A stretch of 64,000 nucleotides of DNA from an uncultured Paracoccaceae bacterium (GCA_947495295.1 CANLYJ010000001.1:1550001-1614000), one strand, 5' to 3'. Shown: positions 41,580 through 52,985, counted from the stretch's first letter. The notes: generated by a model not told the origin, from the sequence alone. Numbers and translations are program-made.

Positions 41580-42616
41580 AGAAGCGATCCGTCGTAGCGC
41601 ACGCCCGTTCCGGTGGACACGATGCCCAATTGGTGAACAGTTTCACCTGACTGTGTCAGCAAATCCGTCAATTTCGGCGCCTCATCCGGTGCAACGCACA
41701 GCACCATACCGATGCCCGCGTTGAAGGTTTTAAGCAACTCCGCCTCAGCCAGCCCACCGGTTTCGCCCAGCCACCGAAAGACAGGCGGCAGTTCCCAACT
41801 GTTCAAATCAATCTCGGCACCAAGACCGTCGGGCAGAACACGCGGCAGGTTTTCGGTCAAACCGCCGCCCGTGATATGCGCCAAGCCGTGCACGCCCCCT
41901 GCCCGCACCGCGGCAAGCGCCTGTTTGACATAAAGCCGCGTCGGCGCCAGCAATTCCGCACCCAGCGTGTTTGACCCAAATGGTGCGTCATCCGCCCATG
42001 CCAGACCCGAAAGATCAACGATCCGACGGACCAATGAGTATCCGTTGGAGTGAATACCGTCCGAGGCCAGCCCAAGCAAAACGTCGCCAGCTTGCACATT
42101 TTTGGGCAGGTCGCTGCCCCGTTCCATCGCACCAACGGCAAACCCTGCAAGATCAAAATCACCACCGTGATACATGCCCGGCATTTCAGCGGTTTCACCA
42201 CCTATCAGGGCGCAACCGGATGCGGCACAGCCAGCCGCGATACCTTCGATGATCCGGGTCGCTTGATCCAGTTCTAGTTTGCTGGTTGCGAAATAATCGA
42301 GGAAAAAAAGTGGTTCTGCGCCCTGACAGACCAAATCATTGACGCACATGGCGACCAGGTCGATACCAATCGTATCAACATTGCCAGTGTCGATGGCGAT
42401 CCGCAGCTTCGTCCCGACCCCGTCCGTTGCCGCGACCAGTATCGGGTCCGTGAACCCTGCATCCTTGAGGTCAAACAAGGCGCCAAAACCGCCCAATCCG
42501 GCCATGACACCCGGTCGCGCTGTGCGTTTGGCCGCGGGTTTGATCCGCTCTATCAACGTGTTGCCCGCATCAATGTCTACGCCAGCATCCGCATATGTCA
42601 GGCCATTTCTTGTCAT
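41576..42616 (-). CDS. purM: Phosphoribosylformylglycinamidine cyclo-ligase
   Basis: The 346-residue enzyme makes AIR from FGAM and ATP. It has [20 protein letters not shown] at the start, then [21 protein letters not shown], and a [21 protein letters not shown] signature (split over two runs of the phosphate-binding loop). MTRNGL at 42616 is the family start; the longer frame upstream lacks similarity and runs towards the tRNA gene. It forms a coupled pair with purN. Confidence 0.97.
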   Translation of the reverse strand: MTRNGLTYADAGVDIDAGNTLIERIKPAAKRTARPGVMAGLGGFGALFDLKDAGFTDPILVAATDGVGTKLRIAIDTGNVDTIGIDLVAMCVNDLVCQGAEPLFFLDYFATSKLELDQATRIIEGIAAGCAASGCALIGGETAEMPGMYHGGDFDLAGFAVGAMERGSDLPKNVQAGDVLLGLASDGIHSNGYSLVRRIVDLSGLAWADDAPFGSNTLGAELLAPTRLYVKQALAAVRAGGVHGLAHITGGGLTENLPRVLPDGLGAEIDLNSWELPPVFRWLGETGGLAEAELLKTFNAGIGMVLCVAPDEAPKLTDLLTQSGETVHQLGIVSTGTGVRYDGSLL

Positions 42617-42982
42617 CGCTTTACCCCAGCTTTCGGCTTGGCCTGCGATAGCGGATGCCCCTTCGTTCTGCAACGGCATGGAAGCAAGAAGTCTCAATAA
42701 AGAGTCAGTCTGTAGAGGCTTTGTTAAGGATTTGTACCGCATCTTATGAAGGAGACAAGGCGCCCTCCTCACGCAATTTTTTGTCTCGCTGGTTTTTGGG
42801 GCGGACGACGTATGGCAAAATGCATGCGTCGCCGCCCGTTTCCCTGAAAATTGACAGGTTATTCGCCTTGCTGTGGGATCGAACTGGCAATTTGCGTTGC
42901 AAAGGCCGCTGGCTTTATCGCGTCGCGCCAGCATCACCCGCCTTGACGCGTCAGCCCGGTCTGATACTCCAACGATACGGAT

Positions 42983-43059
42983 GGGCCTGTAGCTCAATTG
43001 GTTAGAGCAGAGCGCTCATAACGCTTTGGTTGCGGGTTCAAGTCCTGCCGGGCCTACCA
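42983..43059 (+). tRNA. tRNA with CAU anticodon, probably tRNA-Ile2 (lysidine-modified)
   Basis: The 77-base cloverleaf has acceptor GGGCCTG pairing with CGGGCCT (including G-U pairs), a D-arm TAGCTC-AATTGGTTA-GAGC, anticodon stem AGCG-CTCATAA-CGCT and a T-arm GCGGG-TTCAAGT-CCTGC. CCA is encoded. The sequence after the anticodon stem (TTGGTTGC, then GGTTCAAGTCC) resembles bacterial tRNA-Ile(CAU), in which TilS converts C34 to lysidine. Elongator tRNA-Met is the alternative. It is an isolated gene upstream of icd. Confidence 0.9.
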
Positions 43060-43156
43060 TCCACACCGTGTTCCGCATACGATTGCATACCGGCTTTCTG
43101 TCGATAGAAAATTGCGTTATGGGGGCACAAGAATCCTTGCAATGCGGAGGCGCGAG

Positions 43157-44365
43157 ATGTCCAAGATTAAGGTAGAGAACCCAATCGTCGAGCTTGACGG
43201 CGACGAAATGACCCGGATCATCTGGGACTTTATCAAACAGAAGCTGATCCTGCCTTATCTTGATGTGGACCTGCTATATTACGATCTAGGCATGGAAGAA
43301 CGCGACCGCACCGAAGATCAGATCACCATTGATGCTGCTGAAAAAATCAAGGAAATCGGTGTTGGCGTAAAATGTGCGACGATTACCCCAGATGAGGCAA
43401 GGGTCGAGGAGTTTGGCCTGAAAAAGATGTGGCGCAGCCCGAACGGGACGATCCGCAACATCCTCGGCGGTGTCGTGTTCCGCGCACCGATTATCTGCAA
43501 GAACGTACCTCGGCTTGTGCCCGGCTGGACCCAGCCGATTGTGATCGGTCGTCACGCCTATGGCGATCAATACCGCGCGACGGATATGAAGTTTCCCGGA
43601 CCGGGCAAGCTGTCGATGAAATTTGTCGGTGAAGATGGCCAAGTGATTGAACATGATGTGTTCGACGCCCCTTCCTCGGGCGTTTATATGGGCATGTATA
43701 ACCTGGATAAGTCGATTGAGGATTTCGCACGCGCGTCGTTCAACTACGGTCTCAACCTTGGCTGGCCCGTTTATTTGTCCACCAAGAATACGATCCTGAA
43801 ACAGTATGACGGTCAGTTCATGCTCATCTTCCAGCGGATCTTTGACGCTGAATTTGCTGATAAATTCAAGGAAGCTGGCATCACTTATGAGCACCGTCTG
43901 ATTGACGACATGGTCGCCGCAGCGATGAAGTGGTCAGGCGGATTTGTTTGGGCCTGCAAGAATTATGATGGTGATGTGCAGTCGGATACGGTTGCGCAGG
44001 GTTTCGGGTCATTGGGCTTGATGACCTCGCAACTGATGACACCTGATGGCAAAATCGTGGAGGCCGAGGCCGCCCACGGCACCGTCACCCGCCATTATCG
44101 CCAACATCAGGCGGGTCAGGCCACATCAACCAACTCCATCGCATCAATCTTTGCCTGGACCGGCGGGCTAAAGCACCGCGCGAAACTGGATGAGAACGCG
44201 CAGCTGATGCAATTCGCCGAAACCTTGGAAAGGGTCATTGTCGATACGGTTGAAAGCGGTCACATGACCAAGGACCTGGCTTTGCTGGTCGGCCCAGACC
44301 AGAAATGGCTGACAACTGAAGGTTTCCTTGAAAAGATTGACGAAAACTTGAACGCCGCCATGTGA
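43157..44365 (+). CDS. icd: NADP-dependent isocitrate dehydrogenase (eukaryote-like type)
   Basis: The 402-residue protein has the length and sequence of the homodimeric type II enzyme: [19 protein letters not shown] at the start, [19 protein letters not shown] in the isocitrate-binding loop, and [20 protein letters not shown] with metal-binding Asp residues. It decarboxylates isocitrate to 2-oxoglutarate in the TCA cycle. CGGAGG lies 7 bases before the ATG at 43157; an upstream in-frame ATG (43112) has no such site. A strong terminator follows. Confidence 0.97.
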   Translation: MSKIKVENPIVELDGDEMTRIIWDFIKQKLILPYLDVDLLYYDLGMEERDRTEDQITIDAAEKIKEIGVGVKCATITPDEARVEEFGLKKMWRSPNGTIRNILGGVVFRAPIICKNVPRLVPGWTQPIVIGRHAYGDQYRATDMKFPGPGKLSMKFVGEDGQVIEHDVFDAPSSGVYMGMYNLDKSIEDFARASFNYGLNLGWPVYLSTKNTILKQYDGQFMLIFQRIFDAEFADKFKEAGITYEHRLIDDMVAAAMKWSGGFVWACKNYDGDVQSDTVAQGFGSLGLMTSQLMTPDGKIVEAEAAHGTVTRHYRQHQAGQATSTNSIASIFAWTGGLKHRAKLDENAQLMQFAETLERVIVDTVESGHMTKDLALLVGPDQKWLTTEGFLEKIDENLNAAM

Positions 44366-44370
44366 ACCGC

Positions 44371-44400
44371 AAAAAAGGGCCGGTTTTGCTGGCCCTTTTC
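44371..44400. terminator. Bidirectional intrinsic terminator after icd
   Basis: AAAAGGGCC (44373-44381) and GGCCCTTTT (44391-44399) form a 9-base stem with a 9-base loop and A/T-runs on both sides. It ends icd on the plus strand and the lipoprotein gene on the minus strand. Confidence 0.88.
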
Positions 44401-44420
44401 ATATCTCGTGGCCTTCCGGA

Positions 44421-45380
44421 TCAGTCCGATCCGACGACAAAACTGCCGGCCCCCAAAAACTGATACGCATCACCGTCAATGTTGTTTGTGGTATCTATCT
44501 GCAGTACCCCGCCAATCTCATCCGCGGATGGCCCGAAAAAACCAGCATCCATATCGGTGGCAGAGTCACACCCTATGGCGGACTGGCAGATGAATGCACC
44601 TGCCAGCGTGTTCCCTGAAAAAGCCGTATGTGGTAGGACAAGATCAACTGCGATCACCCGCGCATCAGCGGTGTAAGTCGCGTCAAGTTCACCGGTCACC
44701 CAGTCATCCGCGAAGTTGACAGTCAGATTGATGGCCCCGTCCAGTTCGGTTCCCGTCGGATCAGCTGTTGCGATACCGTTGATGGCCACCAGCCCGCTGG
44801 CCGAGATATCGCCCGAATAGCTTACTGCCCCTGAAATCCGCCCATCAATCACATCGGGATCTGACAGAAAGCCAAAAAGATAATGCGCCTCCGCATTGAT
44901 GGGGTCCGTGGGCGAGACGCTTTCCAACGCGGCATAAGCGGCCAGTTGTGCCGAACCTGCATAAGTCCCTGCGGTGGAAGGGTCGTAGAACAAGCGCACG
45001 GTCTGGCCGTTGGCCAACGTTCCTTCGCCGCCGCTGATCGTCACCGGTTGTCCCAGAAAAATGGCTTGCGCATTGCGGGCCGTTGGCCCGGCGGCAAAGA
45101 ACCCCGGATCGAGCGTTATGGTAACCGTGTCGCCCGCAGCGCCGGTCACATCATCAATTGATGATTGCAATGCCGTCAGTTCGTCCCCTTCAATTTCTGC
45201 CAATGATTGGCCCGCTACCCCGTAAGGCAACCCATTTTCCTGCGGTGGAGCTGGTGGTGCGGGCAGTACAACGATGCTCGTCCCCTTGGCAGATGACGTC
45301 GCATCCCCGCCGCCACCCATGCAGGCTGAAAGAAAGCTAATTGATGTCGCAGCCAATAGGCTGATATTCATCCGGGTCAT
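44421..45380 (-). CDS. Secreted lipoprotein with TbpB-like beta-barrel domain
   Basis: The 319-residue protein has a type II signal peptide with lipobox FLSAC (Cys20). A Gly/Pro-rich linker leads to a beta-rich domain. Near the C terminus MDAGFFGPSADEIGGVLQI is the characteristic turn of transferrin-binding-protein-B-like barrels (normally GxFyGPxAxEiGG), preceded by LTVNFADDWVTGELDATY. Such lipoproteins bind iron or heme carriers or other ligands at the surface. No TonB receptor or Slam gene is adjacent. A second related lipoprotein occurs at 52986-53588. Confidence 0.8.
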   Translation of the reverse strand: MTRMNISLLAATSISFLSACMGGGGDATSSAKGTSIVVLPAPPAPPQENGLPYGVAGQSLAEIEGDELTALQSSIDDVTGAAGDTVTITLDPGFFAAGPTARNAQAIFLGQPVTISGGEGTLANGQTVRLFYDPSTAGTYAGSAQLAAYAALESVSPTDPINAEAHYLFGFLSDPDVIDGRISGAVSYSGDISASGLVAINGIATADPTGTELDGAINLTVNFADDWVTGELDATYTADARVIAVDLVLPHTAFSGNTLAGAFICQSAIGCDSATDMDAGFFGPSADEIGGVLQIDTTNNIDGDAYQFLGAGSFVVGSD

Positions 45381-45601
45381 TCATCATCCGCCATGATCGA
45401 GAGACTGACTTTTACCGCAGATAGGGTGAGTATTAGGTTAAGCCGGATCAGATTGGACAGATCACGCCCAGAGCTGCACGCCAGTATCGGCGCGGTTTGA
45501 CCCTGCGGTTTGAAACGTCACGCTACATGGTGTTTTAGGGGGTGGCTTTTATAGCTGATGCGCGATATCCGCGCCGCAACTTACCCAAAAGGCTTACCCC
45601 A

Positions 45602-47419
45602 ATGGACATTCGCAATATCGCGATCATCGCGCATGTTGACCACGGCAAAACAACACTGGTTGACGAACTTCTCAAGCAATCCGGCGTGTTCCGGGAAAAC
45701 GAGGCCGTGTCCGAACGCGCCATGGACAGCAACGATATCGAGCGCGAGCGTGGAATCACGATTCTGGCAAAATGCACCAGCGTCGAGTGGAAAGGCACCC
45801 GGATCAATATCGTCGATACCCCCGGCCACGCCGACTTTGGGGGCGAGGTTGAACGCATCCTTTCCATGGTGGACGGTGTTGTGTTGTTGGTTGATGCCGC
45901 TGAAGGCCCAATGCCACAGACGAAATTTGTAACCTCCAAAGCGCTGGCTTTGGGTCTGCGCCCTATCGTTGTTGTCAATAAGGTCGACAAGCCAGATGGT
46001 GAGCCGGACCGCGCGATTGACGAAGTATTCGACCTGTTTGCAGCGCTGGAAGCAACTGATGAGCAGCTTGATTTCCCTTCCATGTACGCCTCTGGCCGTG
46101 CGGGTTGGTGCGACGCATCACTTGATGGACCCCGCAAGGACCTCTCAGCCCTGTTTGATCTGATTGTGGATCACGTGCCGACCCCTGCCCAGATCACACG
46201 CAAGGATGAACCGTTTCAGATGCTGGCAACAACGCTGTCTGCCGATCCGTTCATCGGCCGCATTCTGACTGGTCGGGTCGAGGCGGGTACGCTGAAGGCG
46301 GGGGATACGGTCAAGGCTCTCTCGCGCGAAGGGGACAGGATTGAGCAATTTCGTGTCTCAAAAATCCTCGCCTTTCGTGGGTTAGCCCAGCAACCAATTG
46401 ATCTGGCCGAAGCGGGCGACATCGTCACCATCGCAGGCATGACCAAGGCGACAGTGGCTGACACCCTGTGTGATGTCAGCATCGATGTGCCGATCCCCGC
46501 CCAGCCGATTGACCCACCAACGATCACGGTGACATTTGGCATCAATGACAGTCCGCTGGCAGGGCGAGACGGAAAAAAGGTCCAAAGCCGCGTGATCCGC
46601 GAACGCCTGATGAAAGAGGCGGAAGTGAACGTCGCCATCAAGATCGAGGACACGCCCGGCGGTGATGCATTCGAAGTGTCAGGCCGCGGTGAATTGCAGA
46701 TGGGCGTGCTGATCGAGAATATGCGCCGCGAGGGTTTCGAGCTGTCCATATCACGTCCGCAGGTGATCTTTACTGAGCAAGACGGGCAGCGCATGGAACC
46801 GGTTGAGGAAGTCACCATTGATGTGGATGACGAATATACCGGCTCCGTCGTCGAAAAACTGACCGGGCCGCGCAAGGGTGAGCTGGTCGAGATGAAGCCT
46901 GCCGGTGCGGGTAAAACCCGCATTATCGCACATGTGCCATCGCGCGGGCTGATCGGCTATCATGGCGAATTCCTGACTGACACACGCGGTTCTGGTGTGT
47001 TGAATCGGTTATTTCACGGCCAGACACCCTATAAGGGCAAGATCGAAGGGCGCCGACAAGGTGTCCTGATTTCGATGGAAAACGGAAGCTCCGTCGCCTT
47101 CGCGCTGTGGAACCTCGAAGATCGGGGCAAGATGTTCATCGGGGCGCAGGAAGCGATCTATCAAGGTATGATCATTGGTGAACATAGCCGCGAAAATGAT
47201 CTGGAGGTGAACCCGCTGAAGGGTAAGAAGCTGACCAATGTGCGCGCATCCGGCACGGATGAGGCCGTGCGCCTCACAACACCGGTGACCATGTCACTGG
47301 AACAGGCGATTGCCTATATTGATGATGATGAATTGGTCGAGGTCACGCCCAACGCAGTGCGACTACGCAAGCGGTATTTGGATCCACATGAACGCAAACG
47401 GCAGGCGCGCGCGGGCTGA
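45602..47419 (+). CDS. typA: Ribosome-associated GTPase TypA/BipA
   Basis: The 605-residue translation GTPase acts in 50S assembly and stress adaptation. It opens with [20 protein letters not shown] (G1 P-loop), then RGITILAK (G2), [11 protein letters not shown] (G3) and NKVDKPD (G4). The C-terminal EF-G-like domains include [20 protein letters not shown] and the BipA-specific domain with [17 protein letters not shown]. The start at 45602 begins at the family N terminus. Two tandem hairpins follow within 10 bases of the stop. Confidence 0.97.
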   Translation: MDIRNIAIIAHVDHGKTTLVDELLKQSGVFRENEAVSERAMDSNDIERERGITILAKCTSVEWKGTRINIVDTPGHADFGGEVERILSMVDGVVLLVDAAEGPMPQTKFVTSKALALGLRPIVVVNKVDKPDGEPDRAIDEVFDLFAALEATDEQLDFPSMYASGRAGWCDASLDGPRKDLSALFDLIVDHVPTPAQITRKDEPFQMLATTLSADPFIGRILTGRVEAGTLKAGDTVKALSREGDRIEQFRVSKILAFRGLAQQPIDLAEAGDIVTIAGMTKATVADTLCDVSIDVPIPAQPIDPPTITVTFGINDSPLAGRDGKKVQSRVIRERLMKEAEVNVAIKIEDTPGGDAFEVSGRGELQMGVLIENMRREGFELSISRPQVIFTEQDGQRMEPVEEVTIDVDDEYTGSVVEKLTGPRKGELVEMKPAGAGKTRIIAHVPSRGLIGYHGEFLTDTRGSGVLNRLFHGQTPYKGKIEGRRQGVLISMENGSSVAFALWNLEDRGKMFIGAQEAIYQGMIIGEHSRENDLEVNPLKGKKLTNVRASGTDEAVRLTTPVTMSLEQAIAYIDDDELVEVTPNAVRLRKRYLDPHERKRQARAG

Positions 47420-47425
47420 GGGGCG

Positions 47426-47471
47426 CAAAGTTTCGCAGAAACTTTGACAACAGACTTTCTGCGAAAGTCTG
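47426..47471. repeat. Two tandem perfect hairpins after typA with complementary cores
   Basis: Hairpin 1 has arms CAAAGTTTC and GAAACTTTG with loop GCA (47426-47446). Hairpin 2 has arms CAGACTTTC and GAAAGTCTG with loop TGC (47451-47471). TTTCGCAGAAA (47431-47441) and TTTCTGCGAAA (47456-47466) are exact reverse complements, so one long alternative stem is possible. The element sits between convergent typA and MOSC genes and is probably a bidirectional transcript end. Confidence 0.8.
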
Positions 47472-47473
47472 GC

Positions 47474-47944
47474 TCACCCCGGTGTGACAATATCGCCCAA
47501 TTTTATTGGGCCGGGACGAACGACGCTTGTGTACCAGCCGCCATGGCCACGCATGGCGTTGTAACCGCCCTGGCCCAGCTCTGCTTCCATTCGTGAACAA
47601 GGCGGACAGGGCCCATGGATTTCCAGCGTGGCACCGCCGATACGCAGCAATCCTTTTCGGACAGCCAGCAAGTTCAAACCTGAAATCATCAAGTTCCGCC
47701 GCAATTGTGCAGGCAAAACCTGTACGTTACCGGACAAAGCCGCAATAACGGGCAGGTGCTCGGCCTGAATCAGCGTCACGGCGCGCTTTCCTGCGCGCGC
47801 ATGATCCCCGATCAGGCCGGATTCGGTCAGTTCCACGCTGCCTGCCGCATCAATAGCCGCGTGACGCGCGCTGCGCAGCCCGATCCAATCCAACCGCCCG
47901 GGCACAGCGTGACGGGCCATCATTTCGGCAAGCTGGCCTTTCAC
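47474..47944 (-). CDS. MOSC-domain protein
   Basis: The 156-residue protein is a stand-alone MOSC domain, related to the C terminus of molybdenum cofactor sulfurase. It shows LIGDHARAGKRAVTLIQAEHL, RRNLMISGLNLLAVRKG and a conserved HGPCPPCSRME with two Cys, then GHGGWYTSVVRPGPIKLGD. The family binds pyranopterin cofactors or sulfur groups; the specific substrate is unknown. Its ATG overlaps the stop of the DUF1330 gene (ATGA), making it the last gene of alaS-DUF1330-MOSC. Confidence 0.9.
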   Translation of the reverse strand: MKGQLAEMMARHAVPGRLDWIGLRSARHAAIDAAGSVELTESGLIGDHARAGKRAVTLIQAEHLPVIAALSGNVQVLPAQLRRNLMISGLNLLAVRKGLLRIGGATLEIHGPCPPCSRMEAELGQGGYNAMRGHGGWYTSVVRPGPIKLGDIVTPG

Positions 47945-48228
47945 CCGATCTCTTCAACGATGCTCAACTCGCGCTGGGCAGCACCTTTGGCAAAGCTGAG
48001 CGCCTCTTGATAAGCATCCGAATAATAGCAGTCATGTGCCGCCTGCAGGCTGGGAAAGCGCGCCACAACATTGCGGGGCCGATCTGGCCCTTCGAGCTGT
48101 TCGTAAGCCCCGCCGCGGGCCAGAAACACACCGCCGTGATCCGCAATGGCACCAGTGGCACGGTTGGCGTATTCGCCATAGGCGGCCTCATCAGTAACGT
48201 TTACATGGGCAATCCAGAGTGCGCTCAT
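47941..48228 (-). CDS. DUF1330 ferredoxin-like fold protein
   Basis: The 95-residue protein with [19 protein letters not shown], then [15 protein letters not shown] and [19 protein letters not shown] (conserved family core) belongs to the DUF1330 dimeric alpha-beta barrel group, of uncertain function. It is joined to alaS upstream and MOSC downstream by 4-base ATGA overlaps, so its expression is tied to both. Confidence 0.92.
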   Translation of the reverse strand: MSALWIAHVNVTDEAAYGEYANRATGAIADHGGVFLARGGAYEQLEGPDRPRNVVARFPSLQAAHDCYYSDAYQEALSFAKGAAQRELSIVEEIG

Positions 48229-50879
48229 TTCAATCCCTCCAAAACCTTCTTTGCAGCTGCGATGGCCGCTTCTGCATTTGCAGCGGATGCACCGCCACCC
48301 TGTGCCATATCGGGCCGCCCACCGCCGCCTTTACCGCCAAGTTCAGGGGTCGTTGCCCGCAGAATATCCACCGCAGACACACGACCAGTCATATCATCAG
48401 TCACGCCCACAGCGACAGCCGCCTTGCCGCCAGTGTCGGCGATCAAAAGGACGGCACCACTGCCCATGGATGTTTTCATCTCATCAATCAACGATGGCAG
48501 GTCCTTACCCGTGACACCGCTGAGCACCTGCGCTTGAAAGGCGACGCCATTGATCACTTCAGACGGGGTGGCATCCTTTGCGCCACCGCCCATGGCCAGA
48601 TCACGACGCAATTGGGCCACTTCGTTTGTCAGGGTCTTTCGTTCGTCCAGCAGTGCCTTCACCCGGTCGGCCACTTCTGTCGCCGGGGCCTTCAATACCA
48701 AAGCCGCCTGCCCCAAGCGGTCATCCTGCGCGCGTAAGTAGTCCAGCGCTGCTTGTCCGGTCAATGCCTCGATCCGGCGCACGCCAGCACTTGACGCAAT
48801 ATCGCCCAGCGTCACGAAGGCCCCGACCTCACCCAGCTGTTTGACATGGGTGCCGCCACACAGCTCCAGCGAATAGGTGTTCCCGTCCACGCCTTTACCG
48901 GAACCGTCCTGACGGCCCATGGACACAACCCGTACCTCATCACCGTATTTCTCACCAAAGAGCGCCTGCGCCCCCATGGCGCGGGCATCATCAGGTGTCA
49001 TGATCCGGGTCTCAACCGCACTGTTCTGCCGGATGATGGCATTCACATCGCGCTCGACCTGCGCCAACTCGTCCCGGTCAAGCGGTTTTGTATGGCTGAA
49101 GTCGAAACGCAGCCGGTCCGGCGCGTTCAGCGACCCGCGCTGCGCGATATGATCACCCAGCACCTCACGCAACGCCTCGTTCAGCAGGTGCGTGGCAGAA
49201 TGGTTGGCTTGAATCTGCGCCCGACGCGTGGGGTCAACGCGCAATTCAGCGCCCTGCCCTTTGGTCAACGTTCCTTCAGTCACCTTACCGAAATGCACAT
49301 AGAGGCCGGCCACCTTTTTGGTGTCGGTGATCTGGGCCATGCCACTATCCGTTTTCAACGTTCCTGCATCGCCGACCTGACCACCAGCCTCGGCATAAAA
49401 CGGGGTTTGGTTCAGCACGATCTGCACGTCACCATCGGCCTGATCAACACCGCCACCATCGACAACCAAGGCCGTAATCTGCCCTTCAGCCGTCAGCGTA
49501 TCGTAGCCCAGAAAATCGGTCGCGCCGCTATCATCGGCAATATCGAACCAAACAGCGCTATCCGCAGCTTCACCCGTACCGGACCATGCCGCACGCGCCT
49601 TGGCCTTTTGCGCAGCCATAGCTGTGTCGAACCCATCGGTGTCGACATCGCGCCCCTTTTCACGCAGGGCATCCTGCGTCAAATCCAGCGGGAAGCCATA
49701 GGTATCATAGAGCTTGAACGCCGCCGCCCCGGGCAGTGCAGCATCTTCGGGCAAATCTGCCAATTCATCATCCAGCAGCTTCAAACCACGGTCGAGCGTT
49801 TGTTTGAACCGAACTTCTTCGTTCTGCAGCGTCTCTTCGATCAGGCGCTGGCCTTGGCCCAGTTCAGGGTAAGCTGCACCCATCTGTTGCACCAGCGCGG
49901 GCACCAGCCGGTGCATCACGGGGTCCTTGGCACCCAACAAATGCGCATGGCGCATCGCCCGGCGCATGATCCGTCGCAGCACATATCCACGCCCTTCATT
50001 GGACGGCAAAACGCCTTCCGCAATCAGGAAAGAAGTCGAGCGCAAATGGTCGGCGATCACCCGGTGATGCGTGTTCCCGTCACCATCAGGGTTGGTGGAC
50101 GTCGCATCGGCCGATGCCTCGATCAAGGCGCGCATCAGGTCGGTGTCGTAATTGTCATGCTTGCCTTGCAGCAGCGCACCAATCCGTTCCAGCCCCATGC
50201 CAGTATCGATGGACTGCATCGGCAGCGGCTTGGTGGCACCATCCTCGAACTGCTCATCTTGCATAAAGACGAGGTTCCAGATTTCGATGAACCGGTCACC
50301 ATCTTCCTCTGCCGAACCGGGAGGACCGCCCCAGATATGATCGCCGTGATCATAAAAAATCTCGGTGCAGGGGCCGCATGGTCCGGTTGGCCCCATGCGC
50401 CAGAAATTGTCATCGGTGGCGATGCGGATGATCCGATCTTCGGGCACGCCGATTTTTCGCCAAATATCAAAAGCTTCATCGTCAGTGTGGTAAACCGTGG
50501 TCAGCAACCGTGACGCGTCGATACCAAAATCCTTGGTCAGCAATTCCCAAGCGAAAGGGATAGCATCGGATTTAAAATAGTCACCAAAACTGAAATTCCC
50601 CAGCATCTCAAAAAAAGTGTGGTGCCGTGCGGTGTAACCGACATTATCGAGGTCATTGTGCTTGCCGCCTGCACGCACACATTTCTGGCTGGTCGTGGCC
50701 CGCGAATAGTCACGGGTTTCGACGCCGGTGAACAAGTTCTTGAACTGCACCATACCGGAATTGGCGAACATCAGCGTGGGGTCGTTACGCGGCACCAGCG
50801 GACTGGAGGCCACGACCGCATGACCCTGCTTTTCGAAGTAGGACAAAAACGTGGATCGAATATCAGCAAGGCTGGTCAT
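48225..50879 (-). CDS. alaS: Alanyl-tRNA synthetase
   Basis: The 884-residue enzyme has the usual four-part layout. These are an aminoacylation core ([16 protein letters not shown], then [18 protein letters not shown]), a tRNA-recognition domain, an editing domain with [18 protein letters not shown] and [15 protein letters not shown] zinc residues, and a C-terminal DHHA1-type region ending [11 protein letters not shown]. It charges tRNA-Ala and edits Ser/Gly mischarging. It heads a coupled three-gene unit with DUF1330 and MOSC. Confidence 0.98.
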   Translation of the reverse strand: MTSLADIRSTFLSYFEKQGHAVVASSPLVPRNDPTLMFANSGMVQFKNLFTGVETRDYSRATTSQKCVRAGGKHNDLDNVGYTARHHTFFEMLGNFSFGDYFKSDAIPFAWELLTKDFGIDASRLLTTVYHTDDEAFDIWRKIGVPEDRIIRIATDDNFWRMGPTGPCGPCTEIFYDHGDHIWGGPPGSAEEDGDRFIEIWNLVFMQDEQFEDGATKPLPMQSIDTGMGLERIGALLQGKHDNYDTDLMRALIEASADATSTNPDGDGNTHHRVIADHLRSTSFLIAEGVLPSNEGRGYVLRRIMRRAMRHAHLLGAKDPVMHRLVPALVQQMGAAYPELGQGQRLIEETLQNEEVRFKQTLDRGLKLLDDELADLPEDAALPGAAAFKLYDTYGFPLDLTQDALREKGRDVDTDGFDTAMAAQKAKARAAWSGTGEAADSAVWFDIADDSGATDFLGYDTLTAEGQITALVVDGGGVDQADGDVQIVLNQTPFYAEAGGQVGDAGTLKTDSGMAQITDTKKVAGLYVHFGKVTEGTLTKGQGAELRVDPTRRAQIQANHSATHLLNEALREVLGDHIAQRGSLNAPDRLRFDFSHTKPLDRDELAQVERDVNAIIRQNSAVETRIMTPDDARAMGAQALFGEKYGDEVRVVSMGRQDGSGKGVDGNTYSLELCGGTHVKQLGEVGAFVTLGDIASSAGVRRIEALTGQAALDYLRAQDDRLGQAALVLKAPATEVADRVKALLDERKTLTNEVAQLRRDLAMGGGAKDATPSEVINGVAFQAQVLSGVTGKDLPSLIDEMKTSMGSGAVLLIADTGGKAAVAVGVTDDMTGRVSAVDILRATTPELGGKGGGGRPDMAQGGGASAANAEAAIAAAKKVLEGLK

Positions 50880-50956
50880 GGCAGGCTTTCAAACAGATGC
50901 GTTACATTGAAAGCGAGAAATAGCTCTGCCCATGGGGACTGTCCACAGTGCCACGC

Positions 50957-50987
50957 AAAAAGGGCGCTGCAACGGCAGCACCCTTTC
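50957..50987 (-). terminator. recA terminator
   Basis: On the minus strand GGGTGCTGC pairs with GCAGCGCCC (one G-U) around a short CGTT loop and is followed by a T-run. It lies about 60 bases after the recA stop and upstream of alaS. Confidence 0.82.
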
Positions 50988-51048
50988 CTTCGCGTGTTCT
51001 TAATCGCATGTCGTGATGCCGGTGTTTCGACAGTCGCCTGCTGTGTCC

Positions 51049-52131
51049 TTAGACTTCGACGAGATCGTCGTCGCCATCCTCAGCACTACCTTCAGGCAGA
51101 TCAAAATCCAGACCATGGGCGGCGCGGATCTTGTCTTCAATCTCTAACGCGATAGATGCGTTTTCCTTGAGGAACAGCTTGGAGTTTTCGCGCCCCTGCC
51201 CGATCCGCTCATCCCCGTAGGAAAACCAGGCACCGGATTTTTCAACAACACCGGCTTTGACGCCCAGATCAAGCAATTCGCCCATTTTGGAAATGCCTTC
51301 GCCATACATAATGTCGAATTCGACCTGCTTGAATGGCGGGGCCACCTTGTTTTTTACGACCTTGACGCGGGTGGCGTTGCCCACAACCTCATCACGATCC
51401 TTCAAAGCGCCAATACGGCGAATATCCAAACGAACGGAGGCATAAAATTTCAGGGCGTTGCCGCCCGTCGTCGTTTCAGGCGAACCAAACATGACGCCGA
51501 TCTTCATCCTGATCTGGTTGATGAAAATCACCATGCAGCCGGACCGGTTGATCGACCCTGTCAGCTTGCGCATCGCCTGGGACATCAGGCGGGCATGAAC
51601 ACCAACAGAACTGTCGCCCATATCGCCCTCAAGTTCCGATTTCGGGGTCAGGGCAGCAACCGAATCGACGATAACCATGCTGACCGCACCAGAGCGCACC
51701 AACGTATCGACAATCTCCAGCGCCTGTTCGCCGGTATCGGGCTGCGAAATCAGCAACTCATCCAGGTTCACGCCGAGTTTCTTTGCATAGGTAGGGTCCA
51801 GTGCGTGTTCGGCATCGACAAAAGCGCACACCCCGCCTTTCTTCTGTTCCTCGGCAATGGCGTGCAGGGTCAGGGTCGTCTTACCCGACGATTCCGGGCC
51901 ATAAATCTCGATCACCCGGCCTTTGGGCAGACCACCGATTCCCAATGCGATATCCAGACCAAGCGACCCGGTTGATGTCGCCTCAATATCCGCCTGCGGG
52001 TTGTTCGCCCCCAGCTTCATGATAGAGCCCTTACCGAACTGCCGTTCGATCTGCGCCAACGCGCTTTCCAGCGCTTTTTCTTTATCCGCGGTCTTCTTGT
52101 CAGTCATTTTGAGGAGTTCTGCCGTTGCCAT
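51049..52131 (-). CDS. recA: Recombinase RecA
   Basis: The 360-residue protein forms ATP-dependent filaments on single-stranded DNA for recombination and SOS induction. It has [10 protein letters not shown] (Walker A), [16 protein letters not shown] (Walker B), the DNA-binding loop [20 protein letters not shown] and an acidic C terminus ([10 protein letters not shown]). MATAELLKM at 52131 was chosen; upstream in-frame codons overlap the LexA-box region. A LexA box and promoter lie directly upstream, so it is expected to be SOS-controlled. Confidence 0.98.
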   Translation of the reverse strand: MATAELLKMTDKKTADKEKALESALAQIERQFGKGSIMKLGANNPQADIEATSTGSLGLDIALGIGGLPKGRVIEIYGPESSGKTTLTLHAIAEEQKKGGVCAFVDAEHALDPTYAKKLGVNLDELLISQPDTGEQALEIVDTLVRSGAVSMVIVDSVAALTPKSELEGDMGDSSVGVHARLMSQAMRKLTGSINRSGCMVIFINQIRMKIGVMFGSPETTTGGNALKFYASVRLDIRRIGALKDRDEVVGNATRVKVVKNKVAPPFKQVEFDIMYGEGISKMGELLDLGVKAGVVEKSGAWFSYGDERIGQGRENSKLFLKENASIALEIEDKIRAAHGLDFDLPEGSAEDGDDDLVEV

Positions 52132-52180
52132 ATTTCCTGTCCTTATTTCACGCACCCGACGATGCGGCAATCACTGCTTT

Positions 52181-52195
52181 GTTCTTCTTGTGTTC
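52181..52195 (-). promoter_or_regulatory. LexA (SOS) box upstream of recA
   Basis: GTTC-TTCTTGT-GTTC matches the alphaproteobacterial LexA consensus GTTC-N7-GTTC (GAAC-N7-GAAC on the recA strand) exactly. It lies 50 bases upstream of the recA start and just downstream of the proposed -10 element, where a bound repressor would block initiation. Confidence 0.88.
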
Positions 52196-52201
52196 TCATT
52201 G

Positions 52202-52230
52202 TTAATGAGACCAAAATAGGAACATTGCAA
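52202..52230 (-). promoter_or_regulatory. Probable recA promoter
   Basis: Minus-strand TTGCAA (52230-52225), a 17-base spacer and CATTAA (52207-52202) precede the LexA box. The fit at -10 is modest. A short hairpin TCTCATT-GTT-AATGAGA (52194-52210) overlaps it. Confidence 0.5.
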
Positions 52231-52324
52231 CTAAAATTTTCTGGGTTCACCATTGGGTTTGAGTGGTTAAAGATTGGTTTATGACCTAGAAAAGGTTCGG
52301 CAATGAACAAAGGACAGTGATCAA

Positions 52325-52921
52325 ATGCTTGTTTTCTGGAAAGAAAATCTTGTCCTTCTGGCCGTACCAAAAACCGGTTCAACCGCTTTGGAAGGTGCAT
52401 TGGCCCCACGCGCATCTATGGTTCTGCGCGATCCGCCACATCTGAAACACGCGCCCTGCTATCGTTACAAACGATTCCTCAAACCGTTCTTTGTGCAGGC
52501 TGGCGGTCAAAAGCCGGAACTGATGGCCATTGTGCGGAACCCCATTGATTGGCTGGGCAGCTGGTACCGGTACCGAACGCGCCCAGACCTAATCGGGCAT
52601 GAGAACTCCACCCGCGATGTCAGTTTCGATGAATTCGTACTGGAATACTGCAAAGGCAGCCCCGCCCCCTTTGCCAATGTCGGATCACAGAACAAGTTCT
52701 TGCGGATCAACGACGGGGACGTCGGCGCCGAGCACCTTTTTCGGTATGAAGCCTGGGATCGGGTGATCGCCTATCTTGAAGAGCGGCTGGAGATGAACAT
52801 CTCACTGAAGCAGAAGAACGTATCGCCAAAGATGGATTTGTCGCTGTCATCGGCAGCGAGGGCAAAACTGCACGATAAACGCGCAGCTGAGTTTGACATA
52901 TGGGAGCAGGGTCAACACTAG
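52325..52921 (+). CDS. Sulfotransferase-family protein
   Basis: The 198-residue protein starts with VLLAVPKTGSTALEGAL, the 5'-phosphosulfate-binding loop of sulfotransferases (PKTGST), and has AIVRNPIDWLGSWYRYR, the 3'-phosphate-binding region. It therefore probably transfers sulfate from PAPS. The protein is shorter than most members (usually 230-300), and the acceptor is unknown. It is divergent from recA and convergent with a lipoprotein gene, with no cluster of polysaccharide genes around it. Confidence 0.85.
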   Translation: MLVFWKENLVLLAVPKTGSTALEGALAPRASMVLRDPPHLKHAPCYRYKRFLKPFFVQAGGQKPELMAIVRNPIDWLGSWYRYRTRPDLIGHENSTRDVSFDEFVLEYCKGSPAPFANVGSQNKFLRINDGDVGAEHLFRYEAWDRVIAYLEERLEMNISLKQKNVSPKMDLSLSSAARAKLHDKRAAEFDIWEQGQH

Positions 52922-52985
52922 GCCGTTTCAGACAATGCCTGACGCGCTCAACTGCGCGAAACACAGCCTGTCCTCAACTATCTGA

